Source: BOG-908 sp964244695 (GTDB lineage Bacteria; Pseudomonadota; Alphaproteobacteria; Acetobacterales; Acetobacteraceae). Taken from it: a stretch of 11,904 nt of DNA. The DNA lies in NCBI GenBank assembly GCA_964244695.1, contig CAXTJZ010000115.1, positions 1 through 11,904 of the forward strand, written 5' to 3'. Below the pieces are notes generated by a model. It did not search any database. It had not been told where the DNA came from and was given only the letters and a program-made list of their open reading frames with translations. Below, piece by piece: positions 5,501 through 11,904 of this stretch; position 1 is the stretch's first letter, and every line of letters begins with the position of its first letter. The translations under genes were made by a program, and so were the position numbers.

Positions 5501-7738
5501 GACCGCGCCGGGAGTAACGATACCAGCGGCAGCAACGACGGCTCTGGAAGTGGCGACAGCGCAGGCAGCAACGACAACGCTGGAAGCGACAACAGCGCGG
5601 GCAATCCGCCTGACGCGCAGCCCGACGCAGACGGCAGTGCCGACACCCAGGGCCAGGACGCCGTGCAGAGCCGCCCGGATGGCGGCGACGCGCAACAGGA
5701 CCAGCAGGATAACCGCGGAACTGGCCAGCAAGCCGGCAGCGCCACCACGGACATTACCCTGTCGATCCCCCCCGAGGCTCCGGCGGAGACCCTGGGCGAG
5801 GTGCCGGCCATCCTGGCAGGCGGGCTGGTGCACCACCTCACCCTGAAGCAGCCGGCGGTGGGCCAGCTTGTCGTCGCCGGCGCCATCTCGCCGGCGCCGC
5901 TCGCCGTCGCGCTCGAACGCCAGGACGCCGCCGGCACCTGGCGTAGCCTGGCCAGCGAGCAGGGCCGCTCGGCCGTGCTGGCGGTGCCGGCCGACGCCCT
6001 GCCCGGCGCCTGGCGGCTTTCGGTGTGGCCGGTTGACGGCGGGAGCGAGGCGATACGAGTCGCCGCACGGCTCGCCAGCCTGCCCGCCTCGCCCGGCGCG
6101 GCGCGCCTGCTGCCATTCGCGCTGCCCGGCATCGCCGACAGCCTGGCTCTGGCGCATGTGGCCGTGTCCTCGAAATCCGTTCTGGGCCTTGCCGGCGCGG
6201 CCGATCTCAGGGTGGCTGCCTGGCCAGGCCATGCGGCCGCCGCTCCGCAAGCCAGGCTCGTCGTGCCCCAATCGGCCGATTTCTGGCTGATGGCCAGCCA
6301 CCCGGCCAGGATAGTCCTGGCGCCTCCACCTGCAGGCGCTCCGGTAACCCTGACGCTCGCGCAGGGTGAGCTGGCGGGCCTGCCGCAGCAATCAGGCGCG
6401 CTGACGGCCTGGGTCGCGGAAGCGCCGGGCCAGCCCGGTTTCGCGCCCGGCCAGCCCACCGGCGTCTCGGACCATGGCGCGATCGCCGTCGTGTCCACCG
6501 GCACCGCCAGCCTGCGTGTGGCGGACGATGCCGAGCGCATACGTGCAACCGCGCGGGCGGTGTCGCTCGCCCTGGCCCCAGGCCTCACACTCGACGGAAG
6601 CCTTGCCGCAACATTGCCTCCGACGAGCGCCACCGAGCTGGTTCTCGACCCGGGGCTGCACGCGCTGCGCCTGGCTTTGCCGCCCGGCACGGCCGCGATT
6701 GCCGGCTGGCCGGACCAGGATGGGGTGACTGTCTGGGCCGGACAGTCCGCGCTCAGCCGCACGCTCGAGGGACGCTGGTCCAGGCTGCTCCTCGTCAACA
6801 CCAACCAGACCCCGGCCGCCGTGTCGGTAGCGCAGGATGCGTTGGCGGCTGCGGACGTGCTCGGCCCGGACCGTTCGTTCCGCCGCTTCTTCGGCGCGGC
6901 GGGATCGCTGGACCTGCCCGTCACGGGCGCCGCGGGACAGACCCTGGTGGTGGCGGGCGACGCGAGCGGCGTCTTCATCGCCGAGGACGGCCAGGTCCAG
7001 CGCGGCACAAGGCTAAATCTGGCCGGGCCGGGCCGCCTCACATTGGACCACAAGGCAGGTTTGGCTGCCGTGTGGCTGGAAGGGCCAGGGGCGTCCCCGT
7101 GGCCGCAGCCGGTGCCGACACATCTGGCGCTACCCTGCACGCTGACCTTGTCGGGCGGGGCGATGCGCCTGTCGGTGAACCAGGCCAGGCCGGCGCTCTT
7201 GCGCATACGCAGCACCGCGCCGGTGCTGCTCGGCGTGGCGGGCGAGGCGCCATCGCTGTTTCCGGCCGGTGCGGCCCTCAGCCGCTACGTGCCTGCGGGC
7301 GAGACGAGCCTGCTGGTGATCTCCGCACAGGACGGTGCGCTGTCCGGCAGCCTGGAGGTGAGTGCCGCGCCGATCCACCCGGCCACCGACGGCCTGGGCG
7401 AGACGGTCACCACCGCGCCCGGCGACAGCGTGCTGTTCGGCTTCACCCTGGCCGCGCCCACCCGCATAGGCATCGGCGTGCAGGCCGAGCCCGACCGTGT
7501 TTCGCTAACCCTGCTTGACGCCAGCGGGCGCATTCTGGCCACCGGTGCGGCGATGCTGCCTGACCTGAAGGCGGGAAGCTACGTGCTGCAGGCGCAGGTG
7601 CCCGCGGACGGGCCGGCCACCGTGATCCGGCCGGCCATCGTCGGCCTGGCGCCGAGGCCCGACGGTCCGCCTGCCGACGTGGTGCAATATTATCGTGAGC
7701 TGGCGGGGCTGACGGCCCCGAAGGGACGCACGCCATGA
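2534..7738 (+). CDS. Giant secreted multi-module protein of unknown function, coupled to alpha-2-macroglobulin
   Basis: A protein of about 1,734 residues that I do not recognise as a named family. The N-terminus is a Sec signal peptide, 'MRRLFGLFAALLIANPAWA' with cleavage before Q, so it is exported; there is no lipobox and no later membrane segment. The ATG at 2534 is chosen; the ATG at 2546 is equally good and sits right at the signal peptide, and the frame is open back to a GTG at 2450. The body is a chain of predicted beta-rich modules marked by at least 11 copies of (L/P)xxGx(Y/W)xLxV, for example 'DAGTYKL', 'PPGVYLV', 'RAGSYHV', 'APGLYRL', 'QPGAYTL' and 'KAGSYVL'. The stretch around 4330-4570 most resembles bacterial pre-peptidase C-terminal (PPC) domains. 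An acidic Gly/Ser/Asn/Asp linker lies at about residues 987-1073. Only one cysteine is present. The TGA overlaps the ATG of the A2M gene, so a joint role in the cell envelope is likely; scaffold, ligand-binding or inhibitor-partner roles are all open. Confidence 0.85.
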   Translation: MGRHMRRLFGLFAALLIANPAWAQTGTPAATLDADSLPATSSGATLLHVTAAGRFAITARSASGTALDLVDMITGPTPLAGAPGAADGRLDLLLDAGTYKLRTHPAADATGTVRLHVAPFTQAGAVEAALRDAETDSTLADLQQRSFWLKVSDNQPLRLEAAGRALADLRLWRNGRDLMALTPAQSQIEPTHGHPLRDFLLTERLPPGVYLVTAYGGPPLPWADGDKTSPFSFRTGLSQALRPGWVGGHVGPFGTEVFATSGSDDLVRLSMEGPALLSADGVQDSIDKKARVPQAELRTAQARQDHIVTVSAAQGAAFQLRSEEIGEATSLWQQGDWWVSARSAGFGGDDVPATFILAKRHRFGPLAVVASNAPEIGPGAGWRQRFNLRGRVDVLFHVAVGGKVALVLTGVPTDKPRLTALDAVTDVPQAGQTNLWDVPEGWYQLSVSPTGHAAGVADMTISTPGAAVSLGPPGPASPSVTFGEQHLGWQEQLVLFGNAAPGARFGLTWQASPLDSAAVPVRIGQLAGQATDVPLRAGQGTLTAVELGAGAVPVSYDQAAGLAHVPATGHPREVSLYWRAPEAEAEMPAPEPESAQPVLHDRVAQYFDFEEDTARSFTLDVAQGGLFRVETLGRLHTGGTIGTHFVPELQNGEANGIGQNMLLQGWLRAGSYHVDVTARQSFGHAGVVARPAPLATSLALQPGRVLRATLAAGSGLLVPVDITAPGLYRLELLGLNRVFEARLEDSGGWPLAVSAPLQSTTQELAAGRYRLLVMPQATDARAVIRLTQVVTPPKLTGHGPHALTFGTPQAYTWREPAGRNEPRTPDDWHFALAAPAAVTLSISDGIDAILIGADGTQAAHIVGGTPFTGWLQPGAWRLDARSQGRNDRLDYQLSLQADQLQPGIPNSVKLPGRVSFNLAEARVASLTSFGGVPVRAVLRGADGRVLGRYGARADDWNVAISTLLQPGAYTLDLAGAMPPYQRATPRNGNDRAGSNDTSGSNDGSGSGDSAGSNDNAGSDNSAGNPPDAQPDADGSADTQGQDAVQSRPDGGDAQQDQQDNRGTGQQAGSATTDITLSIPPEAPAETLGEVPAILAGGLVHHLTLKQPAVGQLVVAGAISPAPLAVALERQDAAGTWRSLASEQGRSAVLAVPADALPGAWRLSVWPVDGGSEAIRVAARLASLPASPGAARLLPFALPGIADSLALAHVAVSSKSVLGLAGAADLRVAAWPGHAAAAPQARLVVPQSADFWLMASHPARIVLAPPPAGAPVTLTLAQGELAGLPQQSGALTAWVAEAPGQPGFAPGQPTGVSDHGAIAVVSTGTASLRVADDAERIRATARAVSLALAPGLTLDGSLAATLPPTSATELVLDPGLHALRLALPPGTAAIAGWPDQDGVTVWAGQSALSRTLEGRWSRLLLVNTNQTPAAVSVAQDALAAADVLGPDRSFRRFFGAAGSLDLPVTGAAGQTLVVAGDASGVFIAEDGQVQRGTRLNLAGPGRLTLDHKAGLAAVWLEGPGASPWPQPVPTHLALPCTLTLSGGAMRLSVNQARPALLRIRSTAPVLLGVAGEAPSLFPAGAALSRYVPAGETSLLVISAQDGALSGSLEVSAAPIHPATDGLGETVTTAPGDSVLFGFTLAAPTRIGIGVQAEPDRVSLTLLDASGRILATGAAMLPDLKAGSYVLQAQVPADGPATVIRPAIVGLAPRPDGPPADVVQYYRELAGLTAPKGRTP
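5497..5750 (+). repeat. Low-complexity Gly/Ser/Asn/Asp-rich coding repeat (linker)
   Basis: Within the giant secreted protein, degenerate tandem units of the type A-G-S-N-D / S-G-S-N-D (codons such as GGC AGC AAC GAC) run to about 5610. A Gln/Asp/Gly/Pro-rich stretch continues to about 5750. The segment is strongly acidic and should be disordered. It separates the PG-x-Y module ending 'LDLAGAMPPYQ' from the strand 'TTDITLSIPPEAP', so it looks like an expanded surface loop or an inter-domain tether. Confidence 0.8.
7721..7726 (+). promoter_or_regulatory. Shine-Dalgarno for the A2M gene, inside the upstream gene
   Basis: AAGGGA lies 8 nt before the ATG at 7735 and within the last codons of the giant secreted protein. 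With the ATGA stop/start overlap it forms a standard translational-coupling signal, and it is the main reason to place the A2M start ahead of the repeat pair. Confidence 0.7.
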
Positions 7739-10700
7739 ATGCCGCACAGGAAACAAGGAAGCAGTTCTTTTTTGAAAAAGAGAACCAGAAAACTTTTGTC
7801 TCGTTCGGCTGCGCGTTGTTGAAGCGCGCGCTCCAGCGTTCCGCGACAGCGCTCGCAAAAGCTTTTTGCTTCTTTTTCTCGAAAAAGAACGCCTTGCTCG
7901 CCTACGCTTCCTTACTCTTCCTAGCAGCCCCCGCCCAAGCCGCGACGCCAGACCGAGCCGCCCGCGCAGACGGCACCCGCATCATACCCGACCATTTCCT
8001 GCGCGACTGGGATCCGGTCACGGTCTTCTTCACCGCGGACACGGGCCCAGTCGCCGGCGGCCCGGAGGATCAGCCGCAGCGCTACGTCACGTTGCAGCCG
8101 CCAACGCCAGGCGCCTGGCAGTGGCTTGGCGCACGGGTGCTGCAGTTCCGCCCTGCGGAGCCCTGGCAGGCGCTGCGCCGCGTGCGAGTCACCGCCGGCC
8201 CGCGCGCCACGGTGCTGGTGCCACTCCTGCCGGTGCCGGTCTCGACCGGTCCGTCCGACGCTGACACACAAGGCGGCGTGGTGGATCTGGACCGTATCGC
8301 CCTCACCTTTCCCGGGCCGGTGGACCTGGACGCGCTGGCGCGGCTGCTGACCATCGAGTTGCGCCCTGCGCCCGGCATCACTCCTGACGGCGCCACGTTG
8401 CTGACCGCGCAGGACTTCGACCTGGCGCCGTCCGAGCGTGCCGGTCGCAGTGACAGGCAGGTTGTCGTTGCCCTGCTGCACAGGCCGGTGCCGGACGGCC
8501 AGGTTGCCATACTGCGGCTGCGCCTGTCGGACGCGCCTGGGCTGGACGCGCCGGTGTTCGAGACGCGCCTGCACAGCGCCGTGCCGTTCGCCTTCACAGC
8601 GGCGTCCTGCGCATCCGGCTTTGGCAGTTCGTCGGTTGGTGCGGCGGACGGGGTGCGCAGTTGCGCGCCCGAAGACGGTTCTGTCGCCGCCGCGCGCGGC
8701 ATCGAGCTGACTTTCAGCGCGTCACCCGAAGCCCTGGACGTGGTGCGCGCGCGCGACGTGCTGCGCATCTCGCCGCATGTGGGCAACCTGTCCACGAGTT
8801 CGGACGCATCCACGCTGCGCATCAGCGGCGCGTTCAAGCCGGCGACCGTCTATACGCTGTCGGTTCTGCCTGGCGGCCTGCATGACACGCGCGGCCGGCC
8901 GCTCGCCGACATGGCGGACCAGCATTTCGCCTTTGCCGCGCCGCCGCCAGGGCTGCGCTGGGATGCCGCGCAAGGCATCATCGAGCGCTACGGGCCGCAG
9001 ATGGTGCCGCTGCGCGGACAGGGTTACGCAACGGCGGATTTGCGTATTCATCCGATAGACCCGCTCTCGCGCGATTTCTGGCCGTACCCGCAGGCAGGGC
9101 TGGTGACCAGCGATAGCGCCGCCCCGCCGCTGCCTGGCCGCGAACCCACGCCCTGGGACCAGACTGGGCCGATCAGCCCCGACGACATGGCGCTGCGCAT
9201 CGGCGCCATGGGCTCGCCCTCCGTCTCCACCCTGGCGGACCTGCCCGCGGTGCCGGGCGGCGTGGACGAGAAATTCGGGCTGAACGTGGCGCCGTTCCTG
9301 GCCGGGATAGAAGGCGCGCGCCAGCCAGGGACCTATCTGCTCGGCCTGCGCCCGGTGGATGCCAGGCAGCGGCACTGGCTGCGCGTGCAGGTGACGGATC
9401 TCAGCCTGACCGCCGTCGAGGAAGCCGGGCGGGTACGTTTTGCTGTCACCTCGCTGGCCACTGCCCGCCCGGTACCTGGGGCGGCGATCGACCTGCAGGA
9501 AGCAGGGCAGGACGGCATGGCGAGCATCGCGCGCGGCACGACCGACTCCGCAGGCGAGTTCACCTGGACGGTGCAGGAGCACGAGCCCGGCAGTCCGGTG
9601 GACACGCTCAGCCGCGTGGTGGTCACCAAAGGTGCGGACACGCTGGTGTTCGACCCCAGACACGGCCCGCCGGCCTACACAGGACGCGGCTGGAGCCACG
9701 GCGGCGGGAACTGGCTCGGCTGGGCGGCTGCAGGCGCGACGGGCGACCGTGGCGAGCCGCCCAGGCTCTTGTGCCACGTCTTCACCGAACGGCCGATCTA
9801 CCGGCCGGAAGAGCATCCGATGATCGCCGGGATGATACGGGACTGGAACGCCGGCGCGCTGTCCTTTGCCGACGGCCCCGGCACGGTGATCGTGACCGGG
9901 CCGGACAACCAGCAATGGAAGCTACCAGCCACTTTGGACGAAGTGGGCGGCTTCCACGTGGCGTTCGATGCCAAGACGGACGCCACCGGCGATTACAGCG
10001 TGGTGTTCCAGCCAGGCGCAGACCGCGCGGCTTGCGGTGCCATGACCTTCAAGAAGGAAGCCTACCGCCTGCCCACCTTCGAGGTGCTGCTGACCGGCAA
10101 GCAGACAGTGCCGCTAGACCGTTCCTTCAACGTCGATCTGCTGGCGCGCTGGTTTGCCGGCGGCCTGGTCTCTGACCGTCCTGTCGCCTGGCGCGTCACG
10201 CAGTTTCCCCATGTCTGGTCGCCACCGGGGCAGGACGGCTTCGCCTTCTCGTCCGACAGCCGGTTTTCCGGCGACACGGACTTCCGCTCCACCCCCGTGC
10301 TGACACGTGACGTGAAGACGGACGCGGGCGGCTCGGCCCAGCTCGTGCTGGACCCGACCATCGAGCCCACCGCCCAGCCGCGGGAATACGTGGTGGAAGC
10401 CACCGTCACCGGCGACGACGACCTGCAGGTGCGCAGCGTGCAGCACGTGGTGGCCCTGCCGCCCTTCGTGCTGGGCGTGAAGCTGCCGCGCTACATCGAC
10501 CACGCTGGTGAAATCGCGCCCGGCGTGGTCGCGCTTGATGGCGAAGGCCATCCTCTCGCCGGGTTGAAGATGACGGCACGGCTGATACGCCGGAACTGGA
10601 ATGCCGTGCTGCAGGCCAGTGACTTCGCCTCCGGTGCGGCGAAATACGACACCCAGGTGATCGACAAAACCGTCGCCGAACGCGAGGTGACCAGCGGTGC

Positions 10701-11904
10701 CGCCGCCACCACGCTGCACTTCGACGCCCGCGAGTCCGGCGTCTACATCGTGGAGCTGACCGCATCCGATCAGGCCGGGCGCGCGCAAACCGTCCGGGTG
10801 GACAGTTTCATGGCGGGCGACACGCCCGTTACCTGGTCCCAGCCGCCGGCGCAGACGATGACGCTCTCGCCTGACGAGCCGGCCTATGCGCCTGGGCAGA
10901 CCGCGACCCTGGTGGTGCAGAGCCCCTTCCAGACCGCGCGCGCCCTGGTGGTGAGCGAGCAGCCGGAAGGCCCGTTCAGCTATCAGTGGATCGACGTGGC
11001 GCATGGCTACGGCCGCGTGCAGGTGCCGATACGAAAAGCCCAGGCGCCGAAGCTGGCGGTGCACGTGCTGCTCATGCGCGGCCGTCTGCCAGGGCCAGGC
11101 CCTGCCGCCGGCGTGCCGTTCGACCAGGGCAAGCCCACCACGATCGCCGGCACCGCATGGCTGAACGTGACGCCGGTGGAAAACCAGATTCGCGTCAGCT
11201 TCGAGGCGCCCGCCAGCGCCCGGCCGGCGCAGGAGGTGGATCTGACGCTGCATTTGGCCGACGCCACGGGCCATCCGCTCGCAGGCGAGGCGACGGTATG
11301 GATGGTCGACCAGGCCGTGCTCTCCCTGGCCAAGGAACAGCGTCTGGATCCGCTGCCGGACTTCATCGTCCAGCGCCCAAGCCGCATGACGGCGCGCGAC
11401 TCGCGCAACATGGCGTTCGGCATCATCCCGCTCAGCGAAGCGCCAGGCGGCGGTGCAGGCGGCGACCAGGGCGTGGAGAACATCTCCGTACGCCGCAACT
11501 TCACGCCTGTGCCGCTCTACCTGCCGCGCGTGCACGTGGGCGCGGACGGCACGGCGCGCATACACGTCAAGCTGCCGGACACGCTCACGGTGTTCATGCT
11601 GCGCGCCAAGGCGATCAGCGGACCGGACCGCTTCGGCGCCGGCACGGGTGCGATGCGCATACGCCTGCCGCTGATCGCCCAGCCGGTGCTGCCGCGCTTC
11701 GTACGGCCCGGCGACAGCTTCACAGCCACGGTCATCGGCCGGCTTGTCGAAGGCGCCGGCGGTCCGGGTACTGCGGTGGCCGCCTCGAAAAATGTGCAAT
11801 TGAACGGCCCGGCACAGCAGCTCTTCACCTGGGACGCTGGCCATCCGGCACGGCTCGGCTTCGGCCTCCTCGTGCCGCGCGACGCGGCAGGCGAGGCCAC
11901 GCTG
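7735..11904 (+). CDS. Alpha-2-macroglobulin family protein (N-terminal 1,390 residues, cut by right edge)
   Basis: Bacterial A2Ms are periplasmic protease traps: cleavage of a bait region triggers a conformational change, in many members with a reactive thioester. The frame is open from ATG 7735 to the window end. Residues 1-52 are coded by an inverted repeat pair; the Sec-like core 'LLAYASLLFLAAPAQA' follows, with cleavage predicted after A69 and no lipobox at that site, unlike lipoprotein YfhM-type A2Ms. Family hallmarks are in order: 'TERPIYRPEE' (about 684-693), 'FKKEAYRLPTFEV' (about 771-783), 'SPDEPAYAPGQTATLVVQ' (about 1045-1062), 'GEATVWMVDQAVLSLAKEQ' (about 1184-1202), then a Gly-rich bait-like stretch and 'VRRNFTPVPLYLPRV' (about 1252-1266), with 'LTVFMLRAKAIS' after it. 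The CxEQ thioester site would lie beyond the edge, so its presence is unknown. C292 and C310 could form a disulfide. The gene is coupled to the giant secreted protein by ATGA overlap. Confidence 0.92.
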   Translation, partial: MNAAQETRKQFFFEKENQKTFVSFGCALLKRALQRSATALAKAFCFFFSKKNALLAYASLLFLAAPAQAATPDRAARADGTRIIPDHFLRDWDPVTVFFTADTGPVAGGPEDQPQRYVTLQPPTPGAWQWLGARVLQFRPAEPWQALRRVRVTAGPRATVLVPLLPVPVSTGPSDADTQGGVVDLDRIALTFPGPVDLDALARLLTIELRPAPGITPDGATLLTAQDFDLAPSERAGRSDRQVVVALLHRPVPDGQVAILRLRLSDAPGLDAPVFETRLHSAVPFAFTAASCASGFGSSSVGAADGVRSCAPEDGSVAAARGIELTFSASPEALDVVRARDVLRISPHVGNLSTSSDASTLRISGAFKPATVYTLSVLPGGLHDTRGRPLADMADQHFAFAAPPPGLRWDAAQGIIERYGPQMVPLRGQGYATADLRIHPIDPLSRDFWPYPQAGLVTSDSAAPPLPGREPTPWDQTGPISPDDMALRIGAMGSPSVSTLADLPAVPGGVDEKFGLNVAPFLAGIEGARQPGTYLLGLRPVDARQRHWLRVQVTDLSLTAVEEAGRVRFAVTSLATARPVPGAAIDLQEAGQDGMASIARGTTDSAGEFTWTVQEHEPGSPVDTLSRVVVTKGADTLVFDPRHGPPAYTGRGWSHGGGNWLGWAAAGATGDRGEPPRLLCHVFTERPIYRPEEHPMIAGMIRDWNAGALSFADGPGTVIVTGPDNQQWKLPATLDEVGGFHVAFDAKTDATGDYSVVFQPGADRAACGAMTFKKEAYRLPTFEVLLTGKQTVPLDRSFNVDLLARWFAGGLVSDRPVAWRVTQFPHVWSPPGQDGFAFSSDSRFSGDTDFRSTPVLTRDVKTDAGGSAQLVLDPTIEPTAQPREYVVEATVTGDDDLQVRSVQHVVALPPFVLGVKLPRYIDHAGEIAPGVVALDGEGHPLAGLKMTARLIRRNWNAVLQASDFASGAAKYDTQVIDKTVAEREVTSGAAATTLHFDARESGVYIVELTASDQAGRAQTVRVDSFMAGDTPVTWSQPPAQTMTLSPDEPAYAPGQTATLVVQSPFQTARALVVSEQPEGPFSYQWIDVAHGYGRVQVPIRKAQAPKLAVHVLLMRGRLPGPGPAAGVPFDQGKPTTIAGTAWLNVTPVENQIRVSFEAPASARPAQEVDLTLHLADATGHPLAGEATVWMVDQAVLSLAKEQRLDPLPDFIVQRPSRMTARDSRNMAFGIIPLSEAPGGGAGGDQGVENISVRRNFTPVPLYLPRVHVGADGTARIHVKLPDTLTVFMLRAKAISGPDRFGAGTGAMRIRLPLIAQPVLPRFVRPGDSFTATVIGRLVEGAGGPGTAVAASKNVQLNGPAQQLFTWDAGHPARLGFGLLVPRDAAGEATL
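7762..7809 (-). repeat. Two-hairpin repeat, copy 4 (inside the A2M 5' coding region)
   Basis: It has the same orientation as copy 3. The stem GTTCTTTTT pairs with AAAAGAGAAC with one G-U wobble; beyond it lie AAAACTTTTG and a variant of the GCGAACGGAG flank. It is read in frame as 'KQFFFEKENQKTF' in the A2M protein. Confidence 0.8.
7841..7897 (+). repeat. Two-hairpin repeat, copy 5 (inside the A2M 5' coding region, inverted to copy 4)
   Basis: It has the small hairpin GCAAAA-GCT-TTTTGC, then an 8-bp stem TTCTTTTT/AAAAAGAA with a CTCG loop, and flanks matching copy 1 (CCGCGA...GCAAAAG). It reads in frame as 'AKAFCFFFSKKNA' and leads directly into the hydrophobic core of the A2M signal peptide. 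Copy 4 and copy 5 are inverted with about 31 bp between them, so the whole 7762-7897 region can fold back on itself. Confidence 0.8.
11338..11505 (+). other. Putative A2M bait region
   Basis: This codes for about residues 1202-1257, between 'WMVDQAVLSLAKE' and 'VRRNFTPVPLYLP', the place where A2Ms carry their protease-cleavable bait. It contains several Arg and Lys, a Met/Phe/Ile patch and a flexible 'GGGAGG' run. It is assigned by position relative to the flanking A2M motifs, not by a bait consensus, since baits are not conserved. Confidence 0.5.

Noticed and set aside
5497..5750. Low-complexity stretch as RTX-type calcium-binding repeats
   Set aside because: No regular nine-residue GGxGxD spacing is present; the units are irregular Gly/Ser/Asn/Asp.
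4172..6391. Long minus-strand open frame opposite the giant secreted protein (about 739 codons)
   Set aside because: Its translation is Arg/Gly/Ala-rich with no recognisable motif, it has no start signal, and it lies fully antisense to a gene with a signal peptide and patterned modules. It is a typical product of very GC-rich coding DNA.
5470..7215. Second long minus-strand open frame in the same region (about 581 codons)
   Set aside because: It shows the same composition artefact and overlaps both the giant gene and the other antisense frame; no domain pattern is visible.
7762..7897. Inverted repeat pair as the ends of an insertion sequence or MITE
   Set aside because: The pair spans only about 136 bp with no transposase and no obvious target-site duplication, and single copies occur elsewhere in the window, so it is better described as two adjacent copies of the hairpin repeat.
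7866..8264. Plus-strand frame beginning in repeat copy 5, as a possible separate gene
   Set aside because: The translation is Arg/Pro/Ala-rich without motifs, and the A2M frame covers the same bases with a signal peptide and family sequence.
8722..9915. Minus-strand open frame opposite the A2M gene (about 397 codons)
   Set aside because: Its composition is shadow-like and the A2M frame on the other strand runs unbroken through it with conserved motifs.
10114..11844. Minus-strand open frame opposite the A2M gene (about 576 codons)
   Set aside because: It is antisense to well-marked A2M motifs, with a His/Arg/Gly-rich translation lacking any family signature.

Overview
The window reads as GC-rich alphaproteobacterial chromosome, most likely Acetobacteraceae. 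That call rests on coding style (almost no AT except in short intergenic stretches), the RuvB N-terminus, and a recurring A/T-rich hairpin element between genes that I associate with acetic-acid-bacteria genomes. It is inference; no genus is claimed.

Left part (1-2447), all on the minus strand: in transcription order a GH10 xylanase-family protein with a twin-arginine leader (1305-2378), a short-chain dehydrogenase/reductase (459-1145) and the N-terminal third of the Holliday-junction helicase gene ruvB (cut by the left edge). The spacers are 139-159 bp and two of them hold a copy of the hairpin element, so these look like neighbours rather than a tight operon.

Right part (2534-11904), plus strand, divergent from the xylanase: two very large envelope proteins. 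The first (2534-7738, about 1,734 aa) has a clean Sec signal peptide, many recurring beta-sandwich-like 'PG-x-Y' modules and an acidic low-complexity linker; I do not recognise it as a named family. Its stop codon overlaps the start codon of the second gene (ATGA), which encodes a bacterial alpha-2-macroglobulin (A2M) of at least 1,390 residues that runs off the right edge before the thioester region. The overlap and a good Shine-Dalgarno inside the first gene argue that the two proteins are made together, probably as a periplasmic protease-trap system with a giant partner of unknown role.

The most unusual point is at 7735-7900. The A2M reading frame opens at the coupled ATG and then runs without a stop through two inverted copies of the hairpin element before it reaches its signal peptide. 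A third copy sits in the same place in the xylanase gene, between a Shine-Dalgarno/ATG and the Tat leader. Five copies of the element are present; three lack stop codons in all six frames, and the copies show a compensatory base-pair swap in the main stem.

Intergenic stretches: 320-458, 1146-1304 and 2379-2533. Each holds one hairpin element, and two also hold a short perfect inverted repeat. No tRNA, rRNA, CRISPR, transposase or attachment site is visible.
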